Shown: positions 25,571 to 35,297, numbered from the stretch's first letter. The stretch is DNA of 64,000 nt from Pedobacter jeongneungensis (GCF_000633455.1 NZ_AYMG01000013.1:310001-374000), one strand, 5' to 3'. Made by a program: numbers and translations. Notes: generated by a model from the sequence alone, not told the origin.

Positions 25571-27385
25571 TTATTTTATTCTTATATAGCCATTTTTACC
25601 TCCAATTAACTTTCCTCCTTTTCTAAAAAGGAAGGTGTAAGAGTAATTTCCATTAGGAACGTCTTTGGCATTCCAGTTATTCTGGTAATCTGAAGTTTTA
25701 AATATAGCTTTATTAAATGATGAGTTTAAAACGGTAAGTTCTGCTGTTGCACCTTCGGGGATTTCAACCATTAACTTTTCGTTTTTACTTCTATCCAGGT
25801 TATCCTGATGTATTGTTTCTACCGCTATTGGCCTATTTTGTTGTCCTGCCTTTGCTGAATTGTTTTCTTTTATATTAATTTCCTTTATATCACTATCAGA
25901 TTTGGCACCCATCGCCTTTTCATAAGATTTAAGGGTTGCTTCTTTTAAGGTTCGGTCGGCCTGCAATGTGGTGCCGGTTTCAGGGAATTTGTTTTTAGTG
26001 TTAGTTGGGAGTGCTTGAGCTGTTTTGGTTCCCAATGAGGCTTTGTAAGCTTTATTGTTTACTTTTTGGAATTTCTTCTGCCTGGTTGTATCTTCTCTAA
26101 TCGGAGGTGGTGGTGGCAAAACTACAATTTTTTGAGACGAATTACTAAGTAACTTTACTTTAGGTGGAGTAGCTATAATTTCAGGGTTTGAACTGAAGAT
26201 CTCTATAGCACCAAGAGCCCCTTTTTTACCATATTTTGTTTCTGCGGTTGTTTCATTTAACCTAATCATATATTCTATATTTTTTACGCCTCCATTAGTA
26301 CCTGCTTTTAATTCTTTACCATTTAACAATATTAACTTTCTTGTATATGTAGTTAATTTTTTCGTTTTGGGATCGGTGCGCAAGGCTAAATATAATTCAT
26401 TAGGATTAGGGACATGTATACCATCGTTGGTGTCGAATGGTTTTTTAACAGTATCCTGTTTTACAGATTGCTTACTTAATGAAGAGCCAAGTTCTACAAA
26501 TCCGTAATCTTTCGTAAATGCCATCGTAGAAATGCATAATATCCCTGCAGTTATTGGCAATACAAATAGCAGTTTGAGCCTTGCCCAACGTGCTGATCTT
26601 TTTTGATTAAGCATACTAATTCGTTTTTTTAAAATTGATGAACTAAATATTTGGTTAGTGAGGATTAAATTTTGGATACCTGTTGAGTTTTGGATAAGAA
26701 ACATCGCATAATGGTACTTTTCTACATCATACCTAGTTGTCTCTTCATCAGCTAAATACTCGTGGATCAGCTTGATGTCTTTCTTCAAGAGATAAGAAAT
26801 GGGGTTAAACCAATTGATAATCTGAATCATTTCGAATAAAAGCACATCCAAACTATGTTTTTGTTTAATATGAACTAGTTCGTGCTTCAAAATGGTGCTC
26901 TTCTCTGGTAATTGGGGATCAATGAAAAGCATGTTAAAAAATGAGAAAGCAATTTTAGAATCCTTCAAATCGATCATTTTTACTCCATTTTCGAGTACAA
27001 CTGATGGCAGTTTAAGCATTTTGATAATTTTAGATAAACTGAAAACCATTTTAAACAGGAAAGCAACGGTAACTAAAATGTAAATTGCTATGATAGCATT
27101 GTTAATGTTTAAAATACTAGGCTGATAATTATCTGGAGGCAAATTACCTGTAGCCACAACCTGATTAATTACAATGGTTGGTTCTATTGTAATCTGCGCG
27201 GTGAATGGCTCCTTTAAAAACCCCAATTGAAAAAATGGAAGCAAGAAAGCCAGTATCGAACTGAAAATCAGGTAGTATCTGTTTAATTCGTAAAAAGTTT
27301 CCCTGTGGAGAAATAATCTATAAAATCCATAAAACAGGACAAGGTATAGATTTGCTTCGAGTAAATAATATAGCCAGCTCATCAT
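25571..27385 (-). CDS. BlaR1/MecR1-like M56 membrane metallopeptidase
   Basis: A 604-residue sensor-protease paired with a BlaI repressor. Membrane helices lie at about 5-25, 38-56, 95-117 and 268-288. The zinc site is HELVH at 168-172 with the third ligand in EYLADEET (about 209-215), on the cytoplasmic side. After the last helix the periplasmic part lacks a penicillin-binding domain; instead about residues 320-420 contain a segment like a TonB-receptor plug (ETKYGKKGALGAIEIF). The start ATG overlaps the blaI stop by 4 bp (ATGA type). The signal is unknown; in Bacteroidota such pairs are widespread and not necessarily about beta-lactams. Confidence 0.9.
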   Translation of the reverse strand: MMSWLYYLLEANLYLVLFYGFYRLFLHRETFYELNRYYLIFSSILAFLLPFFQLGFLKEPFTAQITIEPTIVINQVVATGNLPPDNYQPSILNINNAIIAIYILVTVAFLFKMVFSLSKIIKMLKLPSVVLENGVKMIDLKDSKIAFSFFNMLFIDPQLPEKSTILKHELVHIKQKHSLDVLLFEMIQIINWFNPISYLLKKDIKLIHEYLADEETTRYDVEKYHYAMFLIQNSTGIQNLILTNQIFSSSILKKRISMLNQKRSARWARLKLLFVLPITAGILCISTMAFTKDYGFVELGSSLSKQSVKQDTVKKPFDTNDGIHVPNPNELYLALRTDPKTKKLTTYTRKLILLNGKELKAGTNGGVKNIEYMIRLNETTAETKYGKKGALGAIEIFSSNPEIIATPPKVKLLSNSSQKIVVLPPPPPIREDTTRQKKFQKVNNKAYKASLGTKTAQALPTNTKNKFPETGTTLQADRTLKEATLKSYEKAMGAKSDSDIKEINIKENNSAKAGQQNRPIAVETIHQDNLDRSKNEKLMVEIPEGATAELTVLNSSFNKAIFKTSDYQNNWNAKDVPNGNYSYTFLFRKGGKLIGGKNGYIRIK

Positions 27386-27753
27386 CTGTCTTTTTTAAGT
27401 TTTTCTGCCAATTGAATAATTTCGTTTAGCTCTTCGGTACTCATACTTTTTTCTTTAACCAGAAAGGAAACCAGGCTCTCATAAGAGTTTTCAAAGTAAT
27501 TGTTCATTACCTTGTCGAAGGCAAAACGTTTATAATCAGTTTCTTTGATGATAGGGAAGTAGATGTGCGTATTGCCAATGGCTTTATGATCAACAAAACC
27601 TTTTCCCTCCAAAACCCTGATTACGGTAGAAACTGTATTGTAAGCGGGTTTGGGTTCATTCATTTTTTCAATAACGTCTTTTACCAGGGCTTCGCCCATT
27701 TCCCAAAGGATTAACATTACCTGTTCCTCTGCTTTTGTGAGTTCTTTTATCAT
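27382..27753 (-). CDS. BlaI/MecI/CopY-family repressor
   Basis: A 123-residue winged-helix repressor. The N-terminal half has the family DNA-binding layout (LTKAEEQVMLILWEMGEALV, then KPAYNTVSTVIRVLEGKGFV), and the C-terminal helices (ESLVSFLVKEKSMSTEELNE) form the dimer and protease-cleavage region. It is translationally coupled to the M56 gene by a 4-bp overlap, the standard sensor-repressor arrangement. Two dyads 35-75 bp upstream are good operator candidates. Confidence 0.94.
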   Translation of the reverse strand: MIKELTKAEEQVMLILWEMGEALVKDVIEKMNEPKPAYNTVSTVIRVLEGKGFVDHKAIGNTHIYFPIIKETDYKRFAFDKVMNNYFENSYESLVSFLVKEKSMSTEELNEIIQLAEKLKKDR

Positions 27754-27787
27754 AGCAACTATTTTTGTAGTTCGGATATATGAAGTT

Positions 27788-27826
27788 ACTACTATAAAAG
27801 TAGTTTACAAACTATTTTTATAGTTT
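27788..27826 (-). promoter_or_regulatory. Candidate BlaI operator dyads
   Basis: Two adjacent palindromes: ACTAC-tataaaa-GTAGT (27788-27804) and a perfect AAACTAT-tttt-ATAGTTT (27809-27826). They lie 35-73 bp upstream of the repressor start, where an autoregulatory operator is expected. Related GTAGT/ACTAC half-sites surround them. Confidence 0.55.
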
Positions 27827-27883
27827 TATTTTTAATTAACTGATAATCAGTATTATAATTTTTGTTTTTAAAAATAGAATGCA

Positions 27884-27912
27884 TAAAAAAACCTGCCAGA
27901 TAGAGCAGGTTT
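27884..27912 (-). terminator. Rho-independent terminator of the M28 peptidase gene
   Basis: AAACCTGC-tctatctg-GCAGGTTT on the minus strand followed by TTTTT. It begins about 20 bp past the stop codon at 27932. Confidence 0.88.
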
Positions 27913-27931
27913 CTATTTATTTTATAATTTT

Positions 27932-28909
27932 TTAGAATCTTTCTGATTTTCTTGGATTGTCCATCATCCTCATTTTATCTTTTAATAACAGCTGTAAGCC
28001 TGTTTGTTTATCGATGTTTTTAACCACATCTAATACGGCACTTGCGGCGTTACTGAAAAATGGTTTGGTAATGGTCGAATATTCGTCGGTGGCTTTGTGA
28101 TAATCTTTGTGGTCTTCAACACCAAAGTATAAAAAGGGGATATTTTTAGCATTAAATGCACCCTGATCGCTTTGGTTGGTCCAATCGTCATGGCCTTGCT
28201 TTGGGTCGTCATGACCGAAAAGTACTTTGATATTGGTTTTTGTAGTATCTACGTATTTTTTTAAATCAGGATATTTGAATGTTCCGCATACATATAACTC
28301 ACCTTTATCACTGTGGCTGATCATATCCATATTGAGGTCGATTGCAATGGTATTGATGTTCACAGGTGGATTGCCCACAAATGCTTTTGCACCTTGTAAA
28401 CCCATTTCCTCTGCATCAAAAGAGGCGAAAATAATGGTGTTATTTGGCTTGTTCTTCGCAAAGTATGCCGCAATTTTCAACAAACCTGCCGTTCCTGATG
28501 CATTATCGTCGGCACCATTAAAAACTTCATCTTTTACCACGCCTAAATGGTCGTAATGCGCTGATACCACAATAACATTGGTGCTTTTACCTGGAATGTA
28601 TCCAATAATGTTGGTTCCGTTAACTTTTGCACCATTTCTACCATTAAAAGTGAATTCCTGTGCATAGTTTACATGTTGTGGGTAAGATTTCAAGCCTAGT
28701 TTTTGAAAACGTTCAATAATATAAGCCCTGGCCATTTCTGCTCCTTTTGTGCCTGTTTTCCGGCCCTGATAAGCGTCTGATGATAGTACTTCTACATCTT
28801 TTAATAATTGGGTATCTAATTTGCCGGAATCGGTAGCGCCAGTTTGATTTTTTACTGATGAACAGCAGCTTAGCATCATGGCCAAGGGTAGGATATATAG
28901 AATTTTCAT
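27932..28909 (-). CDS. M28-family zinc aminopeptidase, lipoprotein
   Basis: A 325-residue exported metallopeptidase. The start MKILYILPLAMMLSCCSS is a lipoprotein signal. Metal ligands follow the M28 order: VSAHYDHLG (His and Asp), FNGADDNASGTAGLL (bridging Asp), FASFDAEEMGLQGA (catalytic Glu-Glu), NMDMIS (Asp), and PFLYFGVEDHKDYHKATD (His). Probably trims peptides in the periplasm or at the surface. Single gene with a good terminator. Confidence 0.93.
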   Translation of the reverse strand: MKILYILPLAMMLSCCSSVKNQTGATDSGKLDTQLLKDVEVLSSDAYQGRKTGTKGAEMARAYIIERFQKLGLKSYPQHVNYAQEFTFNGRNGAKVNGTNIIGYIPGKSTNVIVVSAHYDHLGVVKDEVFNGADDNASGTAGLLKIAAYFAKNKPNNTIIFASFDAEEMGLQGAKAFVGNPPVNINTIAIDLNMDMISHSDKGELYVCGTFKYPDLKKYVDTTKTNIKVLFGHDDPKQGHDDWTNQSDQGAFNAKNIPFLYFGVEDHKDYHKATDEYSTITKPFFSNAASAVLDVVKNIDKQTGLQLLLKDKMRMMDNPRKSERF

Positions 28910-29033
28910 GATTTTATTTGATGATCGTCATGCCTCGCAATGACGTATTGTTTAAATTTTCCTAAAGATATTAATTATTGGGATATAGAAATGAAAACGC
29001 CGTTTAGTTTACTGTATTGCGTTTCTAAATCTT

Positions 29034-29144
29034 ATGGAAATGGAATTTTTTTTTATTTGCAGCAACCCTGAATATACTTTCATGCTGAGGCACGAAGCAT
29101 CTGTTTCATAGGTTGTAGGTGCTTCGTACCTCAGCATGACAAAA
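29034..29144. repeat. Palindromic repeat element R1, copy 3
   Basis: Arms about 29081-29102 (CATGCTGAGGCACGAAGCAT) and 29120-29141, with a 17-19 nt loop containing TTTCATAGGTTGTAG. Upstream flank tttatttgcagcaaccc matches copy 1 (2545-2560 region), showing that the conserved unit includes the flank. Confidence 0.78.
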
Positions 29145-29190
29145 AATATAAAAATTATCGATTGACTTAAACGATAGATTTGTTTGCTTT

Positions 29191-29223
29191 AGACCTATAA
29201 GGTATCAAAAACCTTATAGGTCT
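29191..29223. repeat. Perfect 13-bp inverted repeat at the smc 3' end
   Basis: AGACCTATAAGGT (29191-29203) and ACCTTATAGGTCT (29211-29223) with a 7-nt spacer, next to a palindrome GTAAGTACTTAC (29224-29235) that overlaps the smc stop codon. It forms a strong hairpin but has no T run on either side. Confidence 0.75.
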
Positions 29224-29231
29224 GTAAGTAC

Positions 29232-32200
29232 TTACGCTGCTACTTCCCTTAAATCGACTGCTACCACCCTCGAAACGCCTTGTTCTACCATAGTTACACC
29301 ATAAATAATATCGGTACTGGCAATGGTACGTTTATTATGCGATACAATGATAAACTGTGATTGATCGGAGAATTTGCGGATAATATTATTGAATTTATCG
29401 ATGTTGGTATCATCCAATGGGGCATCAACCTCGTCGAAAATACAGAAAGGTGCAGGTTTTAGCAGGTAAAGTGAAAATAATAGGGCTGTAGCTGTTAACG
29501 TTTTTTCTCCACCAGATAATTGATTGATGGATAAAGGTCTTTTACCTTTCGGACGGGCCACAATGTCGATATCAGCTTCTAAAGGATTATTGATATCTGA
29601 TAAAATAAGGTCACAGCTATCTTCTTCGTTAAATAAAGAGCGGAAAACCACGATAAAATGTTCCCGCGCCTGTGTAAAGGCCTGCATAAATTTATCTTTT
29701 GCGGTATCGTCTATTTCTTTAATGGTTTGTAAAAGATCAGTTTTGGCAGCATTAAGGTCTTTTTTCTGGTTTTGAATAAAAGTATAACGCTCTTCCATTT
29801 CTTTAAAAGCCTCCATAGCCATAGAGTTGATGGCCCCGAATTCATCCAACTGACGCTTCATTTTTTCTACTTTCTGACGCAGTTCGAATTCGCTTTCCAG
29901 CGCTTCAATTTCAGTCTCAGTTTCTAAGAGATCATTAATATCAATATTAAATTCGACAGCTAAACGCTCTTTTAAGGCATTTAAATCGATTTTTAAAGCA
30001 TTCTTTTTATCCTTGATTTCGGTTAACAGAAAATCTGTTTCTTCGCGATTTTTACGGATATTGGTCAGGTCGTTCTCCACTTCGGTGATACTTCCTTTAC
30101 TCGTAAAATAAGCTTGTTCGGCTTCCGCAAGGCCTTTTTCCATTTCTTCACGTTGTTGATACATCTCTAAAAGGGTATCATCGTTAAGATCAGTATGTTG
30201 TAAGGTTGCGGTAATTTGAGTTAATGCCTCTTGTAATTCCTTATCGTTTTGGGCAATGCGTTTGTTCAGCGCTTCTTCCTGTACGAAACGGTAATCTAAA
30301 TCTTTTTCTAAGCCCGATAATTTATTCTGTTGCTGGTGGAAACGGATATTGTCCTGATTATATTTACCCGCGCTTTCATTTACCTGGTCGGCAATTTCCT
30401 GATAGTTAAGCTGTTGCTCTTGTAAATTAACGTGTGCTTCCTGCTGGTTTTTTTGCAATTGAACCAAAGCAGGTAATTTTTCCGATAAAGCCTTTTCAAT
30501 CGATACGATCTTTTGGGCGATATCGGTTTTGCGGTTTTCGCTGGTGGTAATAAACTCCTGGTATTGATCGCGGCGGGTCTGTACAGAAATGTGTTCGTTG
30601 TTTAAACGGTTCATTTCCTGTTGTAAAGCGTTAATCTGATTAAGTTTTGAAGCCTCTTTTAAGTTAAATATATTATCTGTTTCTGCTTTTATGGCTGCAT
30701 TATACTGATTGATCAGTGATTCTGAAGCTTTAATTTCTTTGGCCAGATTTTCTAAATTCTTGGCACGACCAATCCTTTTACCTTCAAACAATCCTACAGA
30801 ACCGCCTGCCAGGGTAAATTTGGTTTGGGCATATTTTCCATTTTTGGCCAAAATGGTTAAACTATCTGTTGGTGTTTCTTTAAAAAGATTTTCCTGCTCG
30901 GCTATAGCGATATACACATTTTGTAAAAGCAGGTTGCAGAGGTGCTGGTATTTTTTGTCGACTTCAATAACCGATAATGCGGAAATGAGGCCTTCATGTG
31001 TGCCAATAACAGGGTTTTTATCGGGAACATTCTCTAAAATAAAGAAATTCGCCCTTCCACGGCTCGCGTCTGTTAAAAGATTAATGGCCTGAACGGCATC
31101 GGCATATTTCTCTACTACGTAATGGTTCATTACCGGTTCAAGGTAATTTTCTATGGCAATACGGTAATCCTCATTACAGAATAAAATATCAGAAAGGAGT
31201 AAAGCGCTTTTGGCAAAGGCATTGTTTTTCTTTAAAAAACGGATTGATTCCGGAAAACCTTCTAGGCTATCAACAAGCGATTTAGTCAGGTTATACTCGT
31301 TCTGTTTGGCATCTTTTTTACGGTTTTCGGCCGTTAATTTTTCCTTGTTCGAACTTAAGTTGCTTTCTGAAGCCGCTAATTTTTCCTTTAAAACCTCTTC
31401 AGCTTCCGTCAGGTTTTTAATATTGGCCTGTTTTTCCCTTACCTGTATATCCAACTCGGCCAAAGCATGGTCAAATGCTTTTAATTCTAAGGTTTTGGTT
31501 TCGGTATCATCAACATTTCTATTACTTTCCTGTACCAGCGCATCTTTCTGGATATTTAGGATATCGATTTCCTTTTGCGATTGATATACGGTGTTCTGCA
31601 GCTCATTAACCGATTTGATCAGGTTATCAATTCTGTTTTTTTCGGTTTGCTGTTGTTCACGAAGGGTATCGAGTGTAGATTTTAAGCTCTTTAAATCAGA
31701 TTCCAGGCGGTTAAAAACCTCTGTTTCTGTTACCACTTCCTCATTTAAACGTTTAATGTTATATTTAATGTGGTTAACCTGATTTTTATCTTTTTCAAGT
31801 TCGCCAGATAAACGTGTTTCTTTTTCCTGTAAAAAACGCATCTGTTCGTTTTTTACTTTTTTCTCGCTTTCGTAAGCCCGAATTTTAGAAACAAACTCGT
31901 TCGTAGCCTTTTGTTGTATCGAAAGATTTTTCTCCTGACTGATGCTGCCCAGTTTTAGCTTTTGCAGTTCGGCTTCGCCAGTATCTATTTTAGTATTTAG
32001 TTCCGTCCGGTTTACCTGCTGGTTTTGCTCCAGGATTTCTAAAGCATTTAAGTCGGTACGAAAGAAAGCAATACGGTGAGTAGCTAATTGAACGCTCAAT
32101 TCGCGGTACTGCTCTTTTAATTTGTAATAACGTTCGGCCTTACGGGCCTGATTTTCTAAAGTTTTAAGGTTTTTTTCGATTTCAAAAAGTAAATCTTCAA

Positions 32201-32771
32201 CCCGTTCTAAATCGGTTTCTGTATCTTTTAACTTGTTGAAAGTCTGTTTTTTACGTAATTTGTATTTCGAAATTCCAGAGGCTTCCTCAAATAAGGAACG
32301 GCGGCTATGTTCTTTATTGGTAATGATCTCATCAACCATTTTCAGCTCGATGATCGAATAACTATCTGAGCCGATTCCAGTATCCAAAAACAGGTCGGTA
32401 ATGTCTTTTAACCTGCACTGAACATCATTTAAACGATATTCACTATCACCGTTTCTATAAAGTTTACGGGTTACGGTAACCTGCGAGTATGCGGTAGGAA
32501 GAATGTTTTTGGTATTATCAAAGCTTAATGAAACCTCGGCAAGCTGTGCCTGTTTACGGTTTTTTGTCCCATTGAAAATGATGTTTTCCATCTTTTCAGA
32601 ACGTAAGGCTTTGGTGCTCTGCTCACCCAAAACCCAGCGCATGGCATCAATTACATTAGATTTTCCGCAACCATTAGGTCCAACAATAGCCGTAACACCC
32701 TCATTAAAATTGATGGTCACTTTATCGCCAAAGCTCTTAAAACCTTTAATTTCTAACCTGGTAAGTTGCAT
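29232..32771 (-). CDS. smc: Chromosome segregation ATPase SMC
   Basis: Condenses and organises the chromosome with ScpA/ScpB. The 1179-residue chain has the full SMC layout: an N-terminal ATPase half with Walker A GPNGCGKSNV at 31-40, a long coiled coil (about 165-500), the hinge (about 505-640, with GFPESIRFLKKN and the later GGSVGLFEGKRIGR), a second coiled coil, and the C-terminal half with signature LSGGEKTLTATALLF and Walker B FCIFDEVDAPLDDTN. Length is typical. It is a single gene; the neighbouring pcrA gene has its own leader. Confidence 0.97.
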   Translation of the reverse strand: MQLTRLEIKGFKSFGDKVTINFNEGVTAIVGPNGCGKSNVIDAMRWVLGEQSTKALRSEKMENIIFNGTKNRKQAQLAEVSLSFDNTKNILPTAYSQVTVTRKLYRNGDSEYRLNDVQCRLKDITDLFLDTGIGSDSYSIIELKMVDEIITNKEHSRRSLFEEASGISKYKLRKKQTFNKLKDTETDLERVEDLLFEIEKNLKTLENQARKAERYYKLKEQYRELSVQLATHRIAFFRTDLNALEILEQNQQVNRTELNTKIDTGEAELQKLKLGSISQEKNLSIQQKATNEFVSKIRAYESEKKVKNEQMRFLQEKETRLSGELEKDKNQVNHIKYNIKRLNEEVVTETEVFNRLESDLKSLKSTLDTLREQQQTEKNRIDNLIKSVNELQNTVYQSQKEIDILNIQKDALVQESNRNVDDTETKTLELKAFDHALAELDIQVREKQANIKNLTEAEEVLKEKLAASESNLSSNKEKLTAENRKKDAKQNEYNLTKSLVDSLEGFPESIRFLKKNNAFAKSALLLSDILFCNEDYRIAIENYLEPVMNHYVVEKYADAVQAINLLTDASRGRANFFILENVPDKNPVIGTHEGLISALSVIEVDKKYQHLCNLLLQNVYIAIAEQENLFKETPTDSLTILAKNGKYAQTKFTLAGGSVGLFEGKRIGRAKNLENLAKEIKASESLINQYNAAIKAETDNIFNLKEASKLNQINALQQEMNRLNNEHISVQTRRDQYQEFITTSENRKTDIAQKIVSIEKALSEKLPALVQLQKNQQEAHVNLQEQQLNYQEIADQVNESAGKYNQDNIRFHQQQNKLSGLEKDLDYRFVQEEALNKRIAQNDKELQEALTQITATLQHTDLNDDTLLEMYQQREEMEKGLAEAEQAYFTSKGSITEVENDLTNIRKNREETDFLLTEIKDKKNALKIDLNALKERLAVEFNIDINDLLETETEIEALESEFELRQKVEKMKRQLDEFGAINSMAMEAFKEMEERYTFIQNQKKDLNAAKTDLLQTIKEIDDTAKDKFMQAFTQAREHFIVVFRSLFNEEDSCDLILSDINNPLEADIDIVARPKGKRPLSINQLSGGEKTLTATALLFSLYLLKPAPFCIFDEVDAPLDDTNIDKFNNIIRKFSDQSQFIIVSHNKRTIASTDIIYGVTMVEQGVSRVVAVDLREVAA

Positions 32772-32921
32772 GGTTTGTTTTCGGAAGAACCGACCTCAAT
32801 ATTAAGTATAATTTTGTGTTTTTTCAAGTGGTTTTAACCGCAAAGGTTGCAGAGAGAAAGAGCAAAGGACGCAAAGTTGAAAGGATAGATCCTTTCAACA
32901 TCCATATAACATTTTCGATAA

Positions 32922-32988
32922 TTAACCACGAAGGCACAAAAACACAAAGTATATTACATTTCTTCGTGACTTGGTGCCTTTGTGGTAA
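32922..32988. repeat. Inverted repeat 'ACCACGAAGGCAC'
   Basis: ACCACGAAGGCAC (32925-32937) faces GTGCCTTTGTGGT (32974-32986), 13 bp with one mismatch. A CGCAAAG-type repeat lies beside it at about 32828-32876. The hairpin is located at the 3' end of pcrA, but has no T run of terminator type on the minus side beyond a few bases. Confidence 0.65.
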
Positions 32989-32993
32989 AAAAC

Positions 32994-35297
32994 TTATTTA
33001 ACAATCATCAGTTTCGCAAACTTAAGCAGTAACTGTTTGTTGCCTAAGCCCTGGAAGAATACAGTTGCCTTAACATCTGGTAATGTTCCTTCTAAGCTGA
33101 TGATTTTTCCGAAACCGAATTTTTCGTGTTCTACTTCCATACCGCCTTGAAATTCATGGGGCTGCGATGGAGTGAAGCCTGGTGTCGGGATGTGTGCTTT
33201 AGCTAATAACGTAGTGGTTTTTGGTCGCGCTGGTGGGGCAGAGGCAGTTGCGCCAGCCGCTGGTTTTGGTTTGCTGAAGAAATCGCGTGGCTGCGAAGTC
33301 CATGTTTTGCGCTCATCATCAAAATTACCATCAAAAGAATTCGATTTAGCAGGTTTTACATCCAGCTCTAAAAACTTAGGGTTAATTTCATTAATGAAAC
33401 GGCTTGGTTCGCAATTGGTTAGCGTTCCCCAGCGGTAACGAGAGGTTGCATAAGTAATGGTTAATTTTATTTCTGCACGCGTAATGGCCACATAAAATAA
33501 TCGACGTTCCTCTTCCAGGTCAGAGCGGGAGTTAACCGACATTTGAGAAGGGAAAAGGTTCTCTTCCAAACCTACAATAAACACGTTTTTAAACTCCAAA
33601 CCTTTGGCAGAGTGGATCGTCATTAACGAAACGGTATCCTTGTTTTTATCGCCATCCTTATCGTCATTGGTTAACAGGGCAACATCCTGCATAAAAATAT
33701 CAAGCCCTTTTTCTTCTATATCTTCGCGTTCGGCAAATTCTTTTATACCATTTAATAACTCCTGGATATTCTCGTAACGCGCACGTCCTTCAACGCTGTC
33801 ATCCGTATAAAGCTCTTTTAAAATACCTGTATGCTGTGCAATGAATAAGGCAGAATCGTAAGCATCAAGTTTTTTAGCTTCAGCCTGAAAACTCTGCACC
33901 ATCATTGAAAAATCGTTTAGCTGATTGGCCAAACGTCCATCCACATATTCGTGTGCGTTCGAAATTACATCCCACATGGTTTTTCCATTCTGGTCTGCCG
34001 CAACAATTATTTTATCAATAGAAGTATCGCCAATGCCACGCTTAGGGTAATTAATAACCCGTTTAATGGCTTCTTCATCTTTCGGGTTAAAGGTTAAACG
34101 GAAATAAGCAATTAAATCTTTAATCTCCTTGCGTTGGTAAAAAGAGGTGCCGCCATAAATTTTGTAAGGGATATTCAGTTTGCGCAAACCTTCCTCCATC
34201 GCCCTGCTTTGTGCATTGGTACGGTAAAGAATGGCAAAATCGTGGTAAGTATATCCTTTTAAACTGCGTTCCTGGATAATCGATTCGGCAACCAGTTTAC
34301 CTTCTTCGTTGTCGGTAAAAGCACGCGCAACCTTAATCCTGTCACCCTCAACATTTTCAGAAAATACATTTTTTTCCAATTGGTTTTTGTTGTTGGCAAT
34401 AATACTGCTTGCAGCATCAACAATATTTTGGGTAGAACGATAATTCTGTTCTAATTTATAAACCTTTAAATCAGGATAATCGCGTTCGAAATTTAAAATG
34501 TTCTGGATATTTGCTCCACGGAAAGCATAAATACTTTGTGCATCGTCACCCACTACACAGATGTTTTGATAAGCAGCTGCCAGTTTTTTTACAATGGTAT
34601 ATTGTGAAAAGTTGGTATCCTGGTACTCATCTACCATCAGGTATCTAAATTTCTGCTGATATTTATTTAAAACTTCCGGATGTTCTTTTAACAGGATATT
34701 GGTTTTAAACAACAAATCGTCAAAATCCATTGCGCCAGCCCTGAAACAACGTTTGGCATATTGTTCATAAATTTGCCCAATAAGTGGTCGTTTATTTTGG
34801 ATGTCTTCTGCCTGGATCTGGTCATTGGATTGATATTCACCCCAGGAGATCAAATTGTTTTTTGCAGATGAAATTCTACCAAAAACGAAATTTACTGCAT
34901 AAAGTTTATCATCTAGCTGCATTTCTTTTAAAATGGCACGCAGTACACTTTTGCTATCGTCGGTATCGTAAATGGTAAAATTGTTCGGATAACCGATTTT
35001 TTCGGCCTCAACACGCAAAATTTTCGCAAAAACGGAGTGGAAAGTACCCATCCAGATGTTTTTTGCCTCTGCGCCAACCACTTTACTAATACGCTCGCGC
35101 ATATCCTTACTCGCTTTGTTGGTAAAGGTTAAAACCAGAATGTTAAACGGATCGGTACCGGTTTGAATCAGGTGGGCTACACGAAATGTAATTACCCTGG
35201 TTTTGCCCGAACCTGCACCCGCAACAATCATTACCGGTCCTTTTGTGTTCTCTACTGCTGATCTTTGTTGTGGGTTTAATCCTTCTAAATAATTCAA
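32994..35297 (-). CDS. pcrA: UvrD/PcrA-type ATP-dependent DNA helicase
   Basis: A 767-residue superfamily 1A 3'-5' helicase for repair and replication restart. Motifs in order: LNPQQRSAVENTKGPV (Q motif), AGAGSGKT (Walker A, about 27-34), VLTFTNKASKDMRER, VDEYQDTN (Walker B), GDDAQSIYAFRGA, LEQNYRST, and VSLMTIHSAKGLEFKNVF near residue 560, then VAITRAE. The C-terminal tail ends in a Tudor-like VEHEKFGFGKI domain typical of PcrA. The start chosen is TTG 35295-35297, since it has an AGGAG five bases upstream and yields the usual MNYLEGLNPQQ opening. Confidence 0.95.
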   Translation of the reverse strand: MNYLEGLNPQQRSAVENTKGPVMIVAGAGSGKTRVITFRVAHLIQTGTDPFNILVLTFTNKASKDMRERISKVVGAEAKNIWMGTFHSVFAKILRVEAEKIGYPNNFTIYDTDDSKSVLRAILKEMQLDDKLYAVNFVFGRISSAKNNLISWGEYQSNDQIQAEDIQNKRPLIGQIYEQYAKRCFRAGAMDFDDLLFKTNILLKEHPEVLNKYQQKFRYLMVDEYQDTNFSQYTIVKKLAAAYQNICVVGDDAQSIYAFRGANIQNILNFERDYPDLKVYKLEQNYRSTQNIVDAASSIIANNKNQLEKNVFSENVEGDRIKVARAFTDNEEGKLVAESIIQERSLKGYTYHDFAILYRTNAQSRAMEEGLRKLNIPYKIYGGTSFYQRKEIKDLIAYFRLTFNPKDEEAIKRVINYPKRGIGDTSIDKIIVAADQNGKTMWDVISNAHEYVDGRLANQLNDFSMMVQSFQAEAKKLDAYDSALFIAQHTGILKELYTDDSVEGRARYENIQELLNGIKEFAEREDIEEKGLDIFMQDVALLTNDDKDGDKNKDTVSLMTIHSAKGLEFKNVFIVGLEENLFPSQMSVNSRSDLEEERRLFYVAITRAEIKLTITYATSRYRWGTLTNCEPSRFINEINPKFLELDVKPAKSNSFDGNFDDERKTWTSQPRDFFSKPKPAAGATASAPPARPKTTTLLAKAHIPTPGFTPSQPHEFQGGMEVEHEKFGFGKIISLEGTLPDVKATVFFQGLGNKQLLLKFAKLMIVK

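Larger units (their letters stand above)
28910..29231. other. Intergenic region with R1 repeat and 13-bp dyad
   Basis: A 322-bp gap between smc and the M28 gene. It contains an R1 copy (29034-29144), a perfect 13-bp dyad (29191-29223) and a short GATCGTCATGCCTCGCAATG repeat fragment (about 28922-28942). No gene recognised. Confidence 0.65.

Noticed and set aside
29191..29223. Perfect hairpin as the smc terminator
   Set aside because: No T run follows on either strand, so it was listed as an inverted repeat.
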